Shown here: in pieces, positions 47,812-54,975 of the stretch
How positions within the stretch are numbered: position 1 is the stretch's first letter
How the letters are laid out: the number at the start of each line of letters is the position of its first letter
From: Neisseria sicca
Lineage (GTDB): Bacteria > Pseudomonadota > Gammaproteobacteria > Burkholderiales > Neisseriaceae
Direction: 5' to 3'
Length of the DNA stretch: 64,000 bases
NCBI RefSeq assembly: GCF_003044565.1
Contig: NZ_POXG01000001.1
Span: 744,001-808,000 of the forward strand
Position numbers and translations under genes: made by a program
The notes under the pieces: model-generated
Database searches by the model: none
What the model was told of the DNA's origin: nothing
Seen by the model: only the letters and a program-made list of their open reading frames with translations

Positions 47812-49227
47812 TCAGGCGGCTTGTTCGTGCATCGTGTGAAGGCGGCTTTGCGCGGGATTTTCTTGAAACCATTTCAATTCATCGCGCAAGGAAACGACTT
47901 CGCCGATGACAATCAGCGCGGGACGCGGGGCGTTTTCTGCCAGCTCGGACAGGTTTTTCAGACGACCTGTCACGACGCTTTGGTGCGGAAGCGTGCCGTT
48001 GGAGACGATGGCGACGGGTGTGTCGCCGCTGCGTCCGTGTGCCATCAGTTTTTCGGCGGTTTCGGCGGCTTTGAGCGTGCCCATATAGACGATTAGGGTT
48101 TGGTTGCTCAGGGCGAGCGTGCGCCAGTCGGGTTGGTGTCCGTCGTGTTTGCTGTGTCCGGTCACGAAGAGCGCGCTTTGGGCGCAGTCGCGGTGTGTCA
48201 GGGGGATGCCTGCGTAGGCGGTCGCGCCCAGTGCGGCGGTGATGCCGGGGATGATGCGGTAGGGGATGTTTGCCTGCCGCAAGGCTTGGGCTTCTTCGCC
48301 GCCACGCCCGAAAACGAAAGGGTCGCCGCCTTTGAGCCGGACGACGCGCAAACCTTGGCGGGCGTATTCGACCAGGAGACGGTTGGTTTCTTCTTGTTGG
48401 ACGTGGTGCGAGCCTGCGCGTTTGCCGACGCTGATTTTGTCCGCGTCTTTGCGCACCATGCTTAAGACGTCGTCTGAAACTAAGGCATCGTGGAACACGA
48501 CATCTGCCGTCTGTATCGCCTGCAAAGCGTGCAAGGTGAGCAGCCCTGCATCGCCGGGACCTGCGCCGACCAGGACGACTTCGCCTTTTGCCGCGCCGAA
48601 GCCGTCAAGCTGCGCGGCAAGTTCTGCTTCGGCGGCATCGAAGTTGCCCTGTGCGGCAAGCGCGTTAAAACGGCTGTCGAACAGGTTTTCCCAAAAGCGG
48701 CGGCGGTTTGCCGTGCCTTTGATTTTGGCTTTGACCGCGTTGCGCCATTTGCCTGCGAGCGCCGCCATTTGACCGGTGTGCAGCGGAATGAGCGTTTCGA
48801 TGATCTGCCGCCACTTGCGCGCCAAAACGGGGGCGGTCGCGCCGCTGGAGACGGCGATTTTAAGCGGGCTGCGGTCGATGACGGCGGGGACGGTGAAGGA
48901 ACACAAATCCGCGGTATCGACGGTGTTGCAGAGTTTCGCCCGCTGCTCCGCCGCTTGGAAAATACGGCGGTTGAAGGCGTAATCGTCGGTGGCGGCGACA
49001 GCGAAAAACACGCCGTCCAAATCGTCGTCGTGAAATTCGCTGCCCAGCCATTCGATTTTGCCTTCGTCCGCCCATTTTTGGAAAACAGGATTGAGTTCGC
49101 GGGCGACAACCCTGACCGCAGCTCCTGCCTGCAACAGGCTTTCGGCTTTGCGTTCCGCCACTTTGCCCGCACCCGCCAGCAGGACGGGGCGGCCGTTCAA
49201 ATCGGCAAACAGGGGATAATGGTTCAT
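47812..49227 (-). CDS. cysG: Siroheme synthase CysG (multifunctional)
   Basis: CysG (471 residues) makes siroheme, the cofactor of sulfite and nitrite reductases, from uroporphyrinogen III. The N-terminal dehydrogenase/ferrochelatase half has ADLNGRPVLLAGAGKVAERK (about 8-27) and a central dimer domain; the C-terminal SAM-dependent methyltransferase half (about 215-460) shows VGAGPGDAGLLTLHAL, VRLKGGDPFVFGRGGEE and GITAALGATAYAGIPLTHR. It is complete and divergent from cysD, in keeping with sulfate assimilation. Confidence 0.96.
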   Translation of the reverse strand: MNHYPLFADLNGRPVLLAGAGKVAERKAESLLQAGAAVRVVARELNPVFQKWADEGKIEWLGSEFHDDDLDGVFFAVAATDDYAFNRRIFQAAEQRAKLCNTVDTADLCSFTVPAVIDRSPLKIAVSSGATAPVLARKWRQIIETLIPLHTGQMAALAGKWRNAVKAKIKGTANRRRFWENLFDSRFNALAAQGNFDAAEAELAAQLDGFGAAKGEVVLVGAGPGDAGLLTLHALQAIQTADVVFHDALVSDDVLSMVRKDADKISVGKRAGSHHVQQEETNRLLVEYARQGLRVVRLKGGDPFVFGRGGEEAQALRQANIPYRIIPGITAALGATAYAGIPLTHRDCAQSALFVTGHSKHDGHQPDWRTLALSNQTLIVYMGTLKAAETAEKLMAHGRSGDTPVAIVSNGTLPHQSVVTGRLKNLSELAENAPRPALIVIGEVVSLRDELKWFQENPAQSRLHTMHEQAA

Positions 49228-49344
49228 GGCGTGTTCTCTTATTAAGCTATCGTGCCGCCCATCTTAAAATCCCACTGGCTTCGGCGGAAAGAATGGTTTT
49301 TGCTTATCTTATCGAGTTTGGTTATATATGCCGTTGCCGCGCAG

Positions 49345-49386
49345 CAAAAAGGTCGTCTGAAAACGGCAATCCCTTTTCAGACGACC
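49345..49386. repeat. DUS pair in the cysG-cysD divergent region
   Basis: AAAAAGGTCGTCTGAAAACG faces CTTTTCAGACGACC across a few bases, and a third DUS follows at 49437-49450. All lie upstream of both genes, so they do not terminate either one. Confidence 0.7.
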
Positions 49387-49492
49387 CTGCCAATATAACG
49401 AAATCATCTTTGCTTCAAACAAACCATTCTTTCCGTTTTTCAGACGACCTCTTTAGAGTACCGCCTATCCGAGTTTTGCTAAAGAGAACAAT

Positions 49493-50407
49493 ATGTCTAT
49501 TCAAAACCACCACTTAGACTGGCTCGAAGCCGAATCCATCTACATCATCCGCGAAGTCGTCGCCGAAGCGAAAAATCCCGCGCTGCTGTTTTCCGGCGGC
49601 AAAGATTCCGTCGTTTTGCTGGCGTTGGCGGTTAAAGCGTTCAAACTCGAAGGCCGCCCGCTCAAGCTGCCGTTCAAGCTGCTGCACGTCGATACAGGAC
49701 ACAATTACCCCGAAGTGATTCAGTTCCGCGATGAAACCGTGGCGCGCACAGGCGTGCAACTGGTGGTCGGCAGCGTCGAAGATTCCATCAAAAAAGGCAC
49801 GGTTGTCCTGCGCCGCGAAACCGATTCGCGCAACGCCGCGCAGGCGGTTACATTGGTGGAAACCATTGAAGAACAAGGCTTTGACGCGCTGATGGGCGGC
49901 GCGCGGCGCGATGAGGAAAAAGCGCGGGCGAAGGAGCGGATTTTTTCGTTCCGCGACGAATTCGGACAATGGGACCCGAAAAGCCAGCGTCCCGAACTGT
50001 GGTCGCTCTACAATACGCGGCTCTTTAGCGGCGAAAACATGCGCGTGTTCCCCATTTCAAACTGGACGGAACTCGACATCTGGCAATACATCGCCCGCGA
50101 AAACCTCGCGCTGCCGCCGATTTATTACAGCCACAAACGCGAAGTCGTCGAGCGCGGCGGACTGCTCGTCCCCGTTACCCCATTGACGCCGAAACGCGAA
50201 GGCGAAGTTAGCCAAATCCGCGACGTGCGCTTCCGTACCGTCGGCGACATTTCCTGCACCTGCCCCGTAGCCAGCACCGCCGCCACGCCCGAAGACATCA
50301 TCGCCGAAACCGCAGCGGCCACCATTTCCGAACGCAGCGCCACGCGCATGGACGACCTCGTGTCCGAAGCGGCGATGGAAGAGCGCAAAAAGGCGGGGTA
50401 TTTTTGA
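49493..50407 (+). CDS. cysD: Sulfate adenylyltransferase subunit 2
   Basis: CysD (304 residues) is the ATP-pyrophosphatase subunit that, with the GTPase CysN, converts sulfate and ATP into adenylyl sulfate. The PP-loop SGGKDSVVLL lies near residue 34; LLHVDTGHNYPEVIQFRDE (about 64), LMGGARRDEEKARAKERIFSFRD in parts (about 130) and ISNWTELDIWQYI (about 185) are family blocks. Length is normal. The gene that usually follows, cysN, is absent: the next 350 bp are non-coding and an unrelated hydrolase comes next. Confidence 0.95.
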   Translation: MSIQNHHLDWLEAESIYIIREVVAEAKNPALLFSGGKDSVVLLALAVKAFKLEGRPLKLPFKLLHVDTGHNYPEVIQFRDETVARTGVQLVVGSVEDSIKKGTVVLRRETDSRNAAQAVTLVETIEEQGFDALMGGARRDEEKARAKERIFSFRDEFGQWDPKSQRPELWSLYNTRLFSGENMRVFPISNWTELDIWQYIARENLALPPIYYSHKREVVERGGLLVPVTPLTPKREGEVSQIRDVRFRTVGDISCTCPVASTAATPEDIIAETAAATISERSATRMDDLVSEAAMEERKKAGYF

Positions 50408-50464
50408 GCGGAGCAATCCGACCCCACCGCGGCATTCACAATATTTACATCTGAATGTTTCCTT

Positions 50465-50502
50465 AAAAAAGGTCGTCTGAAACTGATTTCAGACGCCTTT
50501 TT
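50465..50502 (+). terminator. DUS-pair terminator after cysD
   Basis: AAAAAGGTCGTCTGAAA pairs with TTTCAGACGCCTTTTT (one mismatch), 58 bp after the cysD stop. The rest of the gap up to 50700 holds no gene and no cysN remnant that I can see. Confidence 0.78.
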
Positions 50503-50703
50503 ATTGATACAAATCTAAAAAAACTATTTGCATCACACATGAACTTTAACCAAACAACGCCCCGCACCCAAGCCCAAAGCGAGCGCTTGATTCCGACGCC
50601 GAAGCCGCGCCATCCCCCTTTTTGCCTTCGGTTTTACCGCCCGTCCCGATTCCCGTTTGCCCGCCGCACGCAGGATAACGATAAAACTGAAACAAACAAT
50701 GAG

Positions 50704-50712
50704 TGTTATAAT
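50704..50712 (+). promoter_or_regulatory. Extended -10 promoter of the small hydrolase gene
   Basis: TGTTATAAT matches the extended -10 consensus, 48 bp before the start codon. A DUS runs directly into the ribosome site AAAAGGAG. Confidence 0.6.
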
Positions 50713-50759
50713 AAGTAAACCGACACACCCGACAGGTCGTCTGAAAAGGAGTAATCGAC

Positions 50760-51329
50760 ATGCCCCGACGCGTCTTTATCGTACACGGTTTTGAAGGCAA
50801 TCCGCACGGCAACTGGTTTGACTGGCTCTCTGCACAAGTCCGCGCCACAGGCTTCCAAGCCGACTCGCTGGCGATGCCCAATCCCGAACGGCCGACGGTT
50901 TCCTCGTGGCAGTTCGCCCTCGACCAAGTCATCGGCAAGCCCGACGAAAACACCTTTTTAGTCGGACACAGCCTAGGCTGCATCACCCTTCTGCACTTCC
51001 TCAGCCGTCAGCAGCCCGAAAAAATCGGCGGCTTGGTACTGGCTGCGGGATTCGCCGAACCCCTGCCCCCGCTGCCCACCCTCGACGGCTACATCAAAGG
51101 CGCCGCGCCCGAATTCGACCTCCTGCGCAAAATCCAAATGCCCAAACACTGCATCGTCTCCGACGACGACACACATGTCCCGCCCGAACTGACCCTGAAC
51201 ATGGCGGACAAACTCAAAAGCCCCGTCACCCACATCGCCCAAGGCGGACACCTGATGGCATCCGACGGCTTTACAGAACTGCCGCAGGCTTGGGAAGCCT
51301 TAAAACCGATGCTGGAAGCCAAAGCCTGA
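50760..51329 (+). CDS. Alpha/beta hydrolase, RBBP9/YdeN family serine hydrolase
   Basis: This 189-residue protein is a compact alpha/beta hydrolase of the RBBP9/YdeN (DUF1234-like, UPF0227-type size) group. The nucleophile is Ser in VGHSLGCITLL (about 70), the acid Asp is in VSDDDTHVPPE (about 140) and the His in QGGHLMASDGF (about 163). An N-terminal VHGFEGNPHGNWFDWL supplies the oxyanion hole. It is cytoplasmic; the substrate is unknown. AGGAG precedes the start by eight bases. Confidence 0.88.
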   Translation: MPRRVFIVHGFEGNPHGNWFDWLSAQVRATGFQADSLAMPNPERPTVSSWQFALDQVIGKPDENTFLVGHSLGCITLLHFLSRQQPEKIGGLVLAAGFAEPLPPLPTLDGYIKGAAPEFDLLRKIQMPKHCIVSDDDTHVPPELTLNMADKLKSPVTHIAQGGHLMASDGFTELPQAWEALKPMLEAKA

Positions 51330-51645
51330 CCTCAAACAAAACAACCCGTCCGTACAAATCACGCATACTTGCTCCCAAACACAAACCCAATAAAATCAAA
51401 CCCATAAAACCAAATACAATCCATCTCCCGATTCAAATAGCAAACGACTTTTTTCAGACGACCCGCTTGACTTTGCCTCTTGAGGGTTTACAGTACGGTC
51501 TTGGATATTTTCTACAATCTAGGATGAAATCCTGCAAGCATTTAGGTTTCGACATTTGGGCACATCGTTTGCGTTGAACGCTGCCGCGCAGGTGTTGCGG
51601 CGGTTTGTCGGATTTCACGATATTTGCTCACAGAAAGGAAACCCT
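51330..51645. other. Gap before copZ
   Basis: This 316-bp stretch has one DUS near 51451 and a possible promoter: TTGACT (51467-51472) with TACAGT (51489-51494). The region between contains the dyad CCTCTTGAGG, which recalls metal-sensing MerR-type operators but is weak. No gene is supported. Confidence 0.4.
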
Positions 51646-51855
51646 ATGGAAACCCTCACGCTTCATATCGACGGGATGACTTGCGGCGGTTGCGTCAAAA
51701 GTGTTACCCGCATTTTGACCGGCATCGACGGCGTAGCCAAAGCCGAAGTCAGTTTGGAAAACAAAAATGCCGTTATTGAATTCGATCCGGCGAAAACTAA
51801 TGCGTCGGTGTTGATTGATGCTTTGGAAGACGGCGGATACGACGCGGCTTTGTGA
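51646..51855 (+). CDS. copZ: Heavy-metal-associated domain protein, copper chaperone CopZ-like
   Basis: A 69-residue single HMA domain with the metal motif MTCGGC (GMTCGGCVKSV, about 10-20) and a ferredoxin-like fold pattern ending DALEDGGYDA. It binds Cu(I) and hands it to copper ATPases or regulators in the cytoplasm. The ATG 51646 is set by AGAAAGGAAACCCT; a reading from 51556 lacks support. It stands alone between a hydrolase and sbp; the likely partner ATPase is at 43171-45642. Confidence 0.9.
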   Translation: METLTLHIDGMTCGGCVKSVTRILTGIDGVAKAEVSLENKNAVIEFDPAKTNASVLIDALEDGGYDAAL

Positions 51856-51864
51856 TCGTTGGTG

Positions 51865-51931
51865 AAAAGGTCGTCTGAAAACGGGCGGTCCGGTTCTAGC
51901 TGAACTGGAATCCGTTTTCAGACGACCTTTT
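51865..51931 (+). terminator. DUS-pair terminator after copZ
   Basis: AAAAGGTCGTCTGAAAACGG and its complement form a 20-bp stem followed by TTTTTT, ten bases after the copZ stop. Confidence 0.82.
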
Positions 51932-51974
51932 TTACGTTTGCGCCGGATCAGCCAAGCAAGACTACGCTTGGTCA

Positions 51975-52016
51975 AAGAGGTCGTCTGAACATGAAATTTG
52001 CTTTTCAGACGACCTT
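51975..52016. repeat. Second DUS pair before sbp
   Basis: GAGGTCGTCTGAA faces CTTTTCAGACGACCTT. It lies 60 bp after the copZ terminator and 160 bp before sbp. It may insulate sbp from upstream transcription. The rest of the gap (to 52175) is AT-rich and should contain the sbp promoter. Confidence 0.65.
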
Positions 52017-52175
52017 ATAACCAAAACTGATATCTGCCGAAGCAAACATTATTTCCGCTTTTTATTCTTTCGATATAAAGTGTTTTTCAATCGCTGCCCG
52101 TTTATGTTTTGTGTTTCGCGTCCTTATCGGCAATGAATCGGGCAAATTGTCTTCCGAATTTTTCAGGAGTATCGA

Positions 52176-53219
52176 ATGAATATCCGCATAGTGTCGCTGG
52201 CTGCCGCCATTGCGCTTTCCGCCTGCTCGCCCAAGTCCGAACAGGCTGCCGACAAGGTGGCTGCGCCGGCGGCAAACGGCAAAGGCATTACGCTTTTAAA
52301 TGTGTCTTATGATGTGGCGCGGGATTTTTATAAAGAATATAACCCGTTATTTATTAAAGAATATCAAGCAAAACATCATGGCGAATCTATTGAAATCCAG
52401 CAGTCTCACGGCGGCTCCAGCAAGCAGGCTTTATCTGTGGCGAACGGTTTGGCGGCGGACGTGGTCACCATGAATCAGACTTCCGACATCGAGCTGCTCG
52501 AACAAAAAGGCTTGGTCAAATCCGACTGGGCAAAACGCCTGCCCGACCAAGCCGTACCTTACACCAGCACGACGGTTTTCCTCGTCCGCAAAGGCAATCC
52601 GAAACAAATCAAGGATTGGAACGATTTGACCAAAGACGGGGTAAAAATCGTACTCGCCAACCCGAAAACCACGGGCAACGGCCGCTATGCCTTTTTAGGC
52701 GCATACGGCTACGGTTTGAAGGCGTTTGGCGGAGATGAAGGCAAAACCAAGGAATTTGTCGCTGCCCTGCTGAAAAATACGCCGGTCTTTGAAAGCGGCG
52801 GCAGGGCGGCAACGACGACGTTCAGCCAGCGCAATATCGGCGATGTTTTGATTACTTTTGAAAACGAGGCAAACCATGTCAGCAAAAAACTGACTCAGGA
52901 TCAATTTGAGATTGTTTACCCGAGCTATACGATTTTGTCGGAAACGCCTGTTGCCGTCGTGGACAGTGTGACGGATAAAAAAGGCACGCAGCAGGCGGCG
53001 CAGGAATATCTGTCCTACCTCTGGAGCAAACCTGCCCAAGAGCTTGCCGCCAAGCTGTATCTGCGTCCGCGCGACAGCGAAGTCCTCGCCGCACACAAAG
53101 CTGATTTTCCGGATATCGAAACTTTCAATCTGAATGAAAAATTCGGCACATGGCCTGAAATCATGAAGAAATATTTTGCCGACGGCGGCTTGGTGGATCA
53201 GCTCTCGCCCAAACGCTAA
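52176..53219 (+). CDS. sbp: Sulfate ABC transporter substrate-binding lipoprotein
   Basis: The 347-residue protein binds sulfate (or thiosulfate) in the periplasm for the CysTWA importer. It has a lipoprotein signal (ALSAC, Cys 17) instead of the cleaved signal of E. coli Sbp. Family blocks: LLNVSYDVARDFYKEYNPLF (about 40), QSHGGSSKQALSVANGLAAD (about 73; Ser-Ser contact sulfate), VVTMNQTSDIELL and NPKTTGNGRYAFLGAYGYG (about 168). The permease and ATPase genes are not in the window. Fits the cysD/cysG context 2-3 kb away. Confidence 0.94.
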   Translation: MNIRIVSLAAAIALSACSPKSEQAADKVAAPAANGKGITLLNVSYDVARDFYKEYNPLFIKEYQAKHHGESIEIQQSHGGSSKQALSVANGLAADVVTMNQTSDIELLEQKGLVKSDWAKRLPDQAVPYTSTTVFLVRKGNPKQIKDWNDLTKDGVKIVLANPKTTGNGRYAFLGAYGYGLKAFGGDEGKTKEFVAALLKNTPVFESGGRAATTTFSQRNIGDVLITFENEANHVSKKLTQDQFEIVYPSYTILSETPVAVVDSVTDKKGTQQAAQEYLSYLWSKPAQELAAKLYLRPRDSEVLAAHKADFPDIETFNLNEKFGTWPEIMKKYFADGGLVDQLSPKR

Positions 53220-53267
53220 AAAACACCTTGCGCCCTGCCCCGCTTCGGCTTGCCAATCAGGCGCAAA

Positions 53268-53313
53268 CAGCCCGAAACCTTTTGTCAATCAGGTTTCGGG
53301 CTGTTTTATTTTT
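53268..53313 (+). terminator. Terminator of sbp
   Basis: CAGCCCGAAACCT pairs with AGGTTTCGGGCTG and is followed by TTTTATTTTT, 48 bp after the sbp stop. Confidence 0.85.
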
Positions 53314-53494
53314 GAATGGGCAGCATCTTTTCAGACGACCTTGTCCATATCGCACATATCCTACTAGAAAATTTCATGCAGACTATGGTTTTCGAAAATA
53401 CCCTGTTAGATCATATATTTCAGCTGTTATAAATTTATTTCTATTCTATATAGTTTCAAGTTTGGTGAGATACGACTTAACTAATGAGCTAACA

Positions 53495-53731
53495 TCAACG
53501 AATAGAAGGAACTTCTCTATTTTTAGAAACAAATATAGGCCAATTTCCAATAATAGATTTGTTTATATCCATTGTTTCTAAATATTCTTTTGACTGATAT
53601 GGGAAAAACCACCCATCATCATTTTCTCGTATATGAGATTCAACTATTAATAATGACATTCCTATTTCTTGCTCTATTTGACTTAAAAAAGATACTGCAA
53701 TTTTCTTTGCTTCTTGATAAGTAATTATCAT
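53495..53731 (-). CDS. YrhB/Imm35-like immunity protein, probably frameshifted near its end
   Basis: A 78-residue protein with the Imm35/YrhB pattern: an opening helix (YQEAKKIAVSFLSQIEQEIG), IVESHIRENDDGWFFPYQSKEY split by strands, and GNWPIFVSKNREV. Imm35 proteins are immunity factors of polymorphic toxins. GGAGTATTTCC precedes the ATG. Family members normally continue after this point; in the next frame the DNA encodes DVSSLVKSYLTKLETI before a stop at about 53446, so a one-base shift near 53500 may have cut the end. No toxin gene is adjacent. It is AT-rich. Confidence 0.65.
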   Translation of the reverse strand: MIITYQEAKKIAVSFLSQIEQEIGMSLLIVESHIRENDDGWFFPYQSKEYLETMDINKSIIGNWPIFVSKNREVPSIR

Positions 53732-53757
53732 GGAAATACTCCATCAAACTTGGCGCA

Positions 53758-54324
53758 TCATTTCACACACGGATTGTCCAAAACGACCGAGACATTGCGA
53801 TCGGCTTTGTTCATATAAGTCATGCGGACTTTTTTGCCTTTGAATTCTGCCTTGACGACGGATTCCAGCGTGGCGACATCTTGGATGAAGCCGAACTTTT
53901 TGTCTTTTGCGGAAATGAATTTGACCGGTTTTTCATGGAACAGCGAGTAGAAAGACACGCCTTTATTATCTGCAGTCACGGCACATTGCGTTTTGCTGTC
54001 GGTGGCGATGACGGAGGAAAGCGTATGGGGCTTGTGGGTACGGTCGGCGAAGGTGGTGTAGGAATCATATGACCCGAAGCTGGTTCTTAATGCGAAGGTA
54101 TTGCCAAGCCATTCATAGCTTGTCCTGTCTTCGGGAAGATTTTTTTCGATGGTTTTTTTGCCTGCAAAGAAAGAGCACTCTTGGGTTTTATGGTTGCAGA
54201 CTTTTCTGATGCTGAACTGTTTGTCCGGAGAAGTGATGACGGTTTCGGCGGCAAGGCTGTTTGCGCTTGCTGCGGCGAGCATACAGCTTAAAAGAAGTGA
54301 GCGGATGGGGAGGGACGGTTTCAT
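53758..54324 (-). CDS. Exported hypothetical protein
   Basis: A 188-residue protein with a clear Sec signal peptide (cleavage likely SLA-AET, residue 25). The mature part is beta-rich with SPDKQFSIRKVCNHKTQECSFF (Cys pair about 43 and 50), ATDSKTQCAVTADN and a final VVLDNPCVK, giving four cysteines that could form two disulfides in the periplasm. I do not recognise the family. It ends 27 bp before the Imm35-like gene starts, on the same strand. Confidence 0.7.
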   Translation of the reverse strand: MKPSLPIRSLLLSCMLAAASANSLAAETVITSPDKQFSIRKVCNHKTQECSFFAGKKTIEKNLPEDRTSYEWLGNTFALRTSFGSYDSYTTFADRTHKPHTLSSVIATDSKTQCAVTADNKGVSFYSLFHEKPVKFISAKDKKFGFIQDVATLESVVKAEFKGKKVRMTYMNKADRNVSVVLDNPCVK

Positions 54325-54436
54325 TTTGTTTGGTGTGTTGGTTGGTTTTTAATATTGATTGAGCGGGTTTGAATGCAATGACGCACTCAATATGCCTGCC
54401 GGTTTGTTTATTTCAATCCGCCCAACCAATAATCCG

Positions 54437-54478
54437 AAGGTCGTCTGAAACTGTTTTTTAGCGTTTCAGACGACCTTT
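54437..54478. terminator. DUS-pair terminator after ybaB
   Basis: AAGGTCGTCTGAAAC and GTTTCAGACGACCTT form a 15-bp stem, 21 bp beyond the minus-strand ybaB stop. Confidence 0.8.
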
Positions 54479-54498
54479 ATTTGCTTTGCGGCGCGGGT

Positions 54499-54834
54499 TT
54501 AGCGGAAGAAATCGCCCATGCCTGCGGGCAGACCTTGGGTGAATGCGCCCATGGTTTTATTGGTGGTTTCTTCGGCTTTTTCAGAAGCAGCGTTGATGGC
54601 GGCAAGCACCAAATCTTCCAGCATTTCTTTGTCGTCTGCGACTTCTTGAATCAGGTCGGGGCTGATTTCGAGTTTGCGGACGACGTGGGAACAGGTCATC
54701 ACGACTTTAACCAAGCCGTTGCCTGCTTCGCCTTCTACTTCGGTCTCGGCAAGTTTCGCTTGTGCTTTTTTCATGTTTTCCTGCATTTGCTGCGCCTGTT
54801 TCATCAGGCCGCCTAATCCGGCTTTTCCGAACAT
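54499..54834 (-). CDS. ybaB: YbaB/EbfC family nucleoid-associated protein
   Basis: This 111-residue DNA-binding protein of the YbaB/EbfC family forms homodimers like tweezers around DNA. Visible: long N-terminal helix [25 protein letters not shown], the strand region [25 protein letters not shown] and the closing helix. AGGAG lies upstream. It follows dnaX (142 bp away, with a DUS hairpin between), the standard dnaX-ybaB order; recR is not seen here. Confidence 0.93.
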   Translation of the reverse strand: MFGKAGLGGLMKQAQQMQENMKKAQAKLAETEVEGEAGNGLVKVVMTCSHVVRKLEISPDLIQEVADDKEMLEDLVLAAINAASEKAEETTNKTMGAFTQGLPAGMGDFFR

Positions 54835-54891
54835 ATTTAAAACTCCTGTGGTTGAATCGTTAAGGTGATGGGTTTATAGCGTTTGGTGTGA

Positions 54892-54931
54892 AGGGTCGTC
54901 TGAAAGCGGTTTGATGGTTTTCAGACGACCT
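54892..54931. terminator. DUS-pair hairpin between dnaX and ybaB
   Basis: AGGGTCGTCTGAAA faces TTTTCAGACGACCT across 12 bases, 45 bp after the dnaX stop. Likely terminates or attenuates dnaX transcription before ybaB. Confidence 0.7.
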
Positions 54932-54975
54932 GAATGTTTATGTATCCGAAGAGAAACGGAAATTATCGATTGCCG

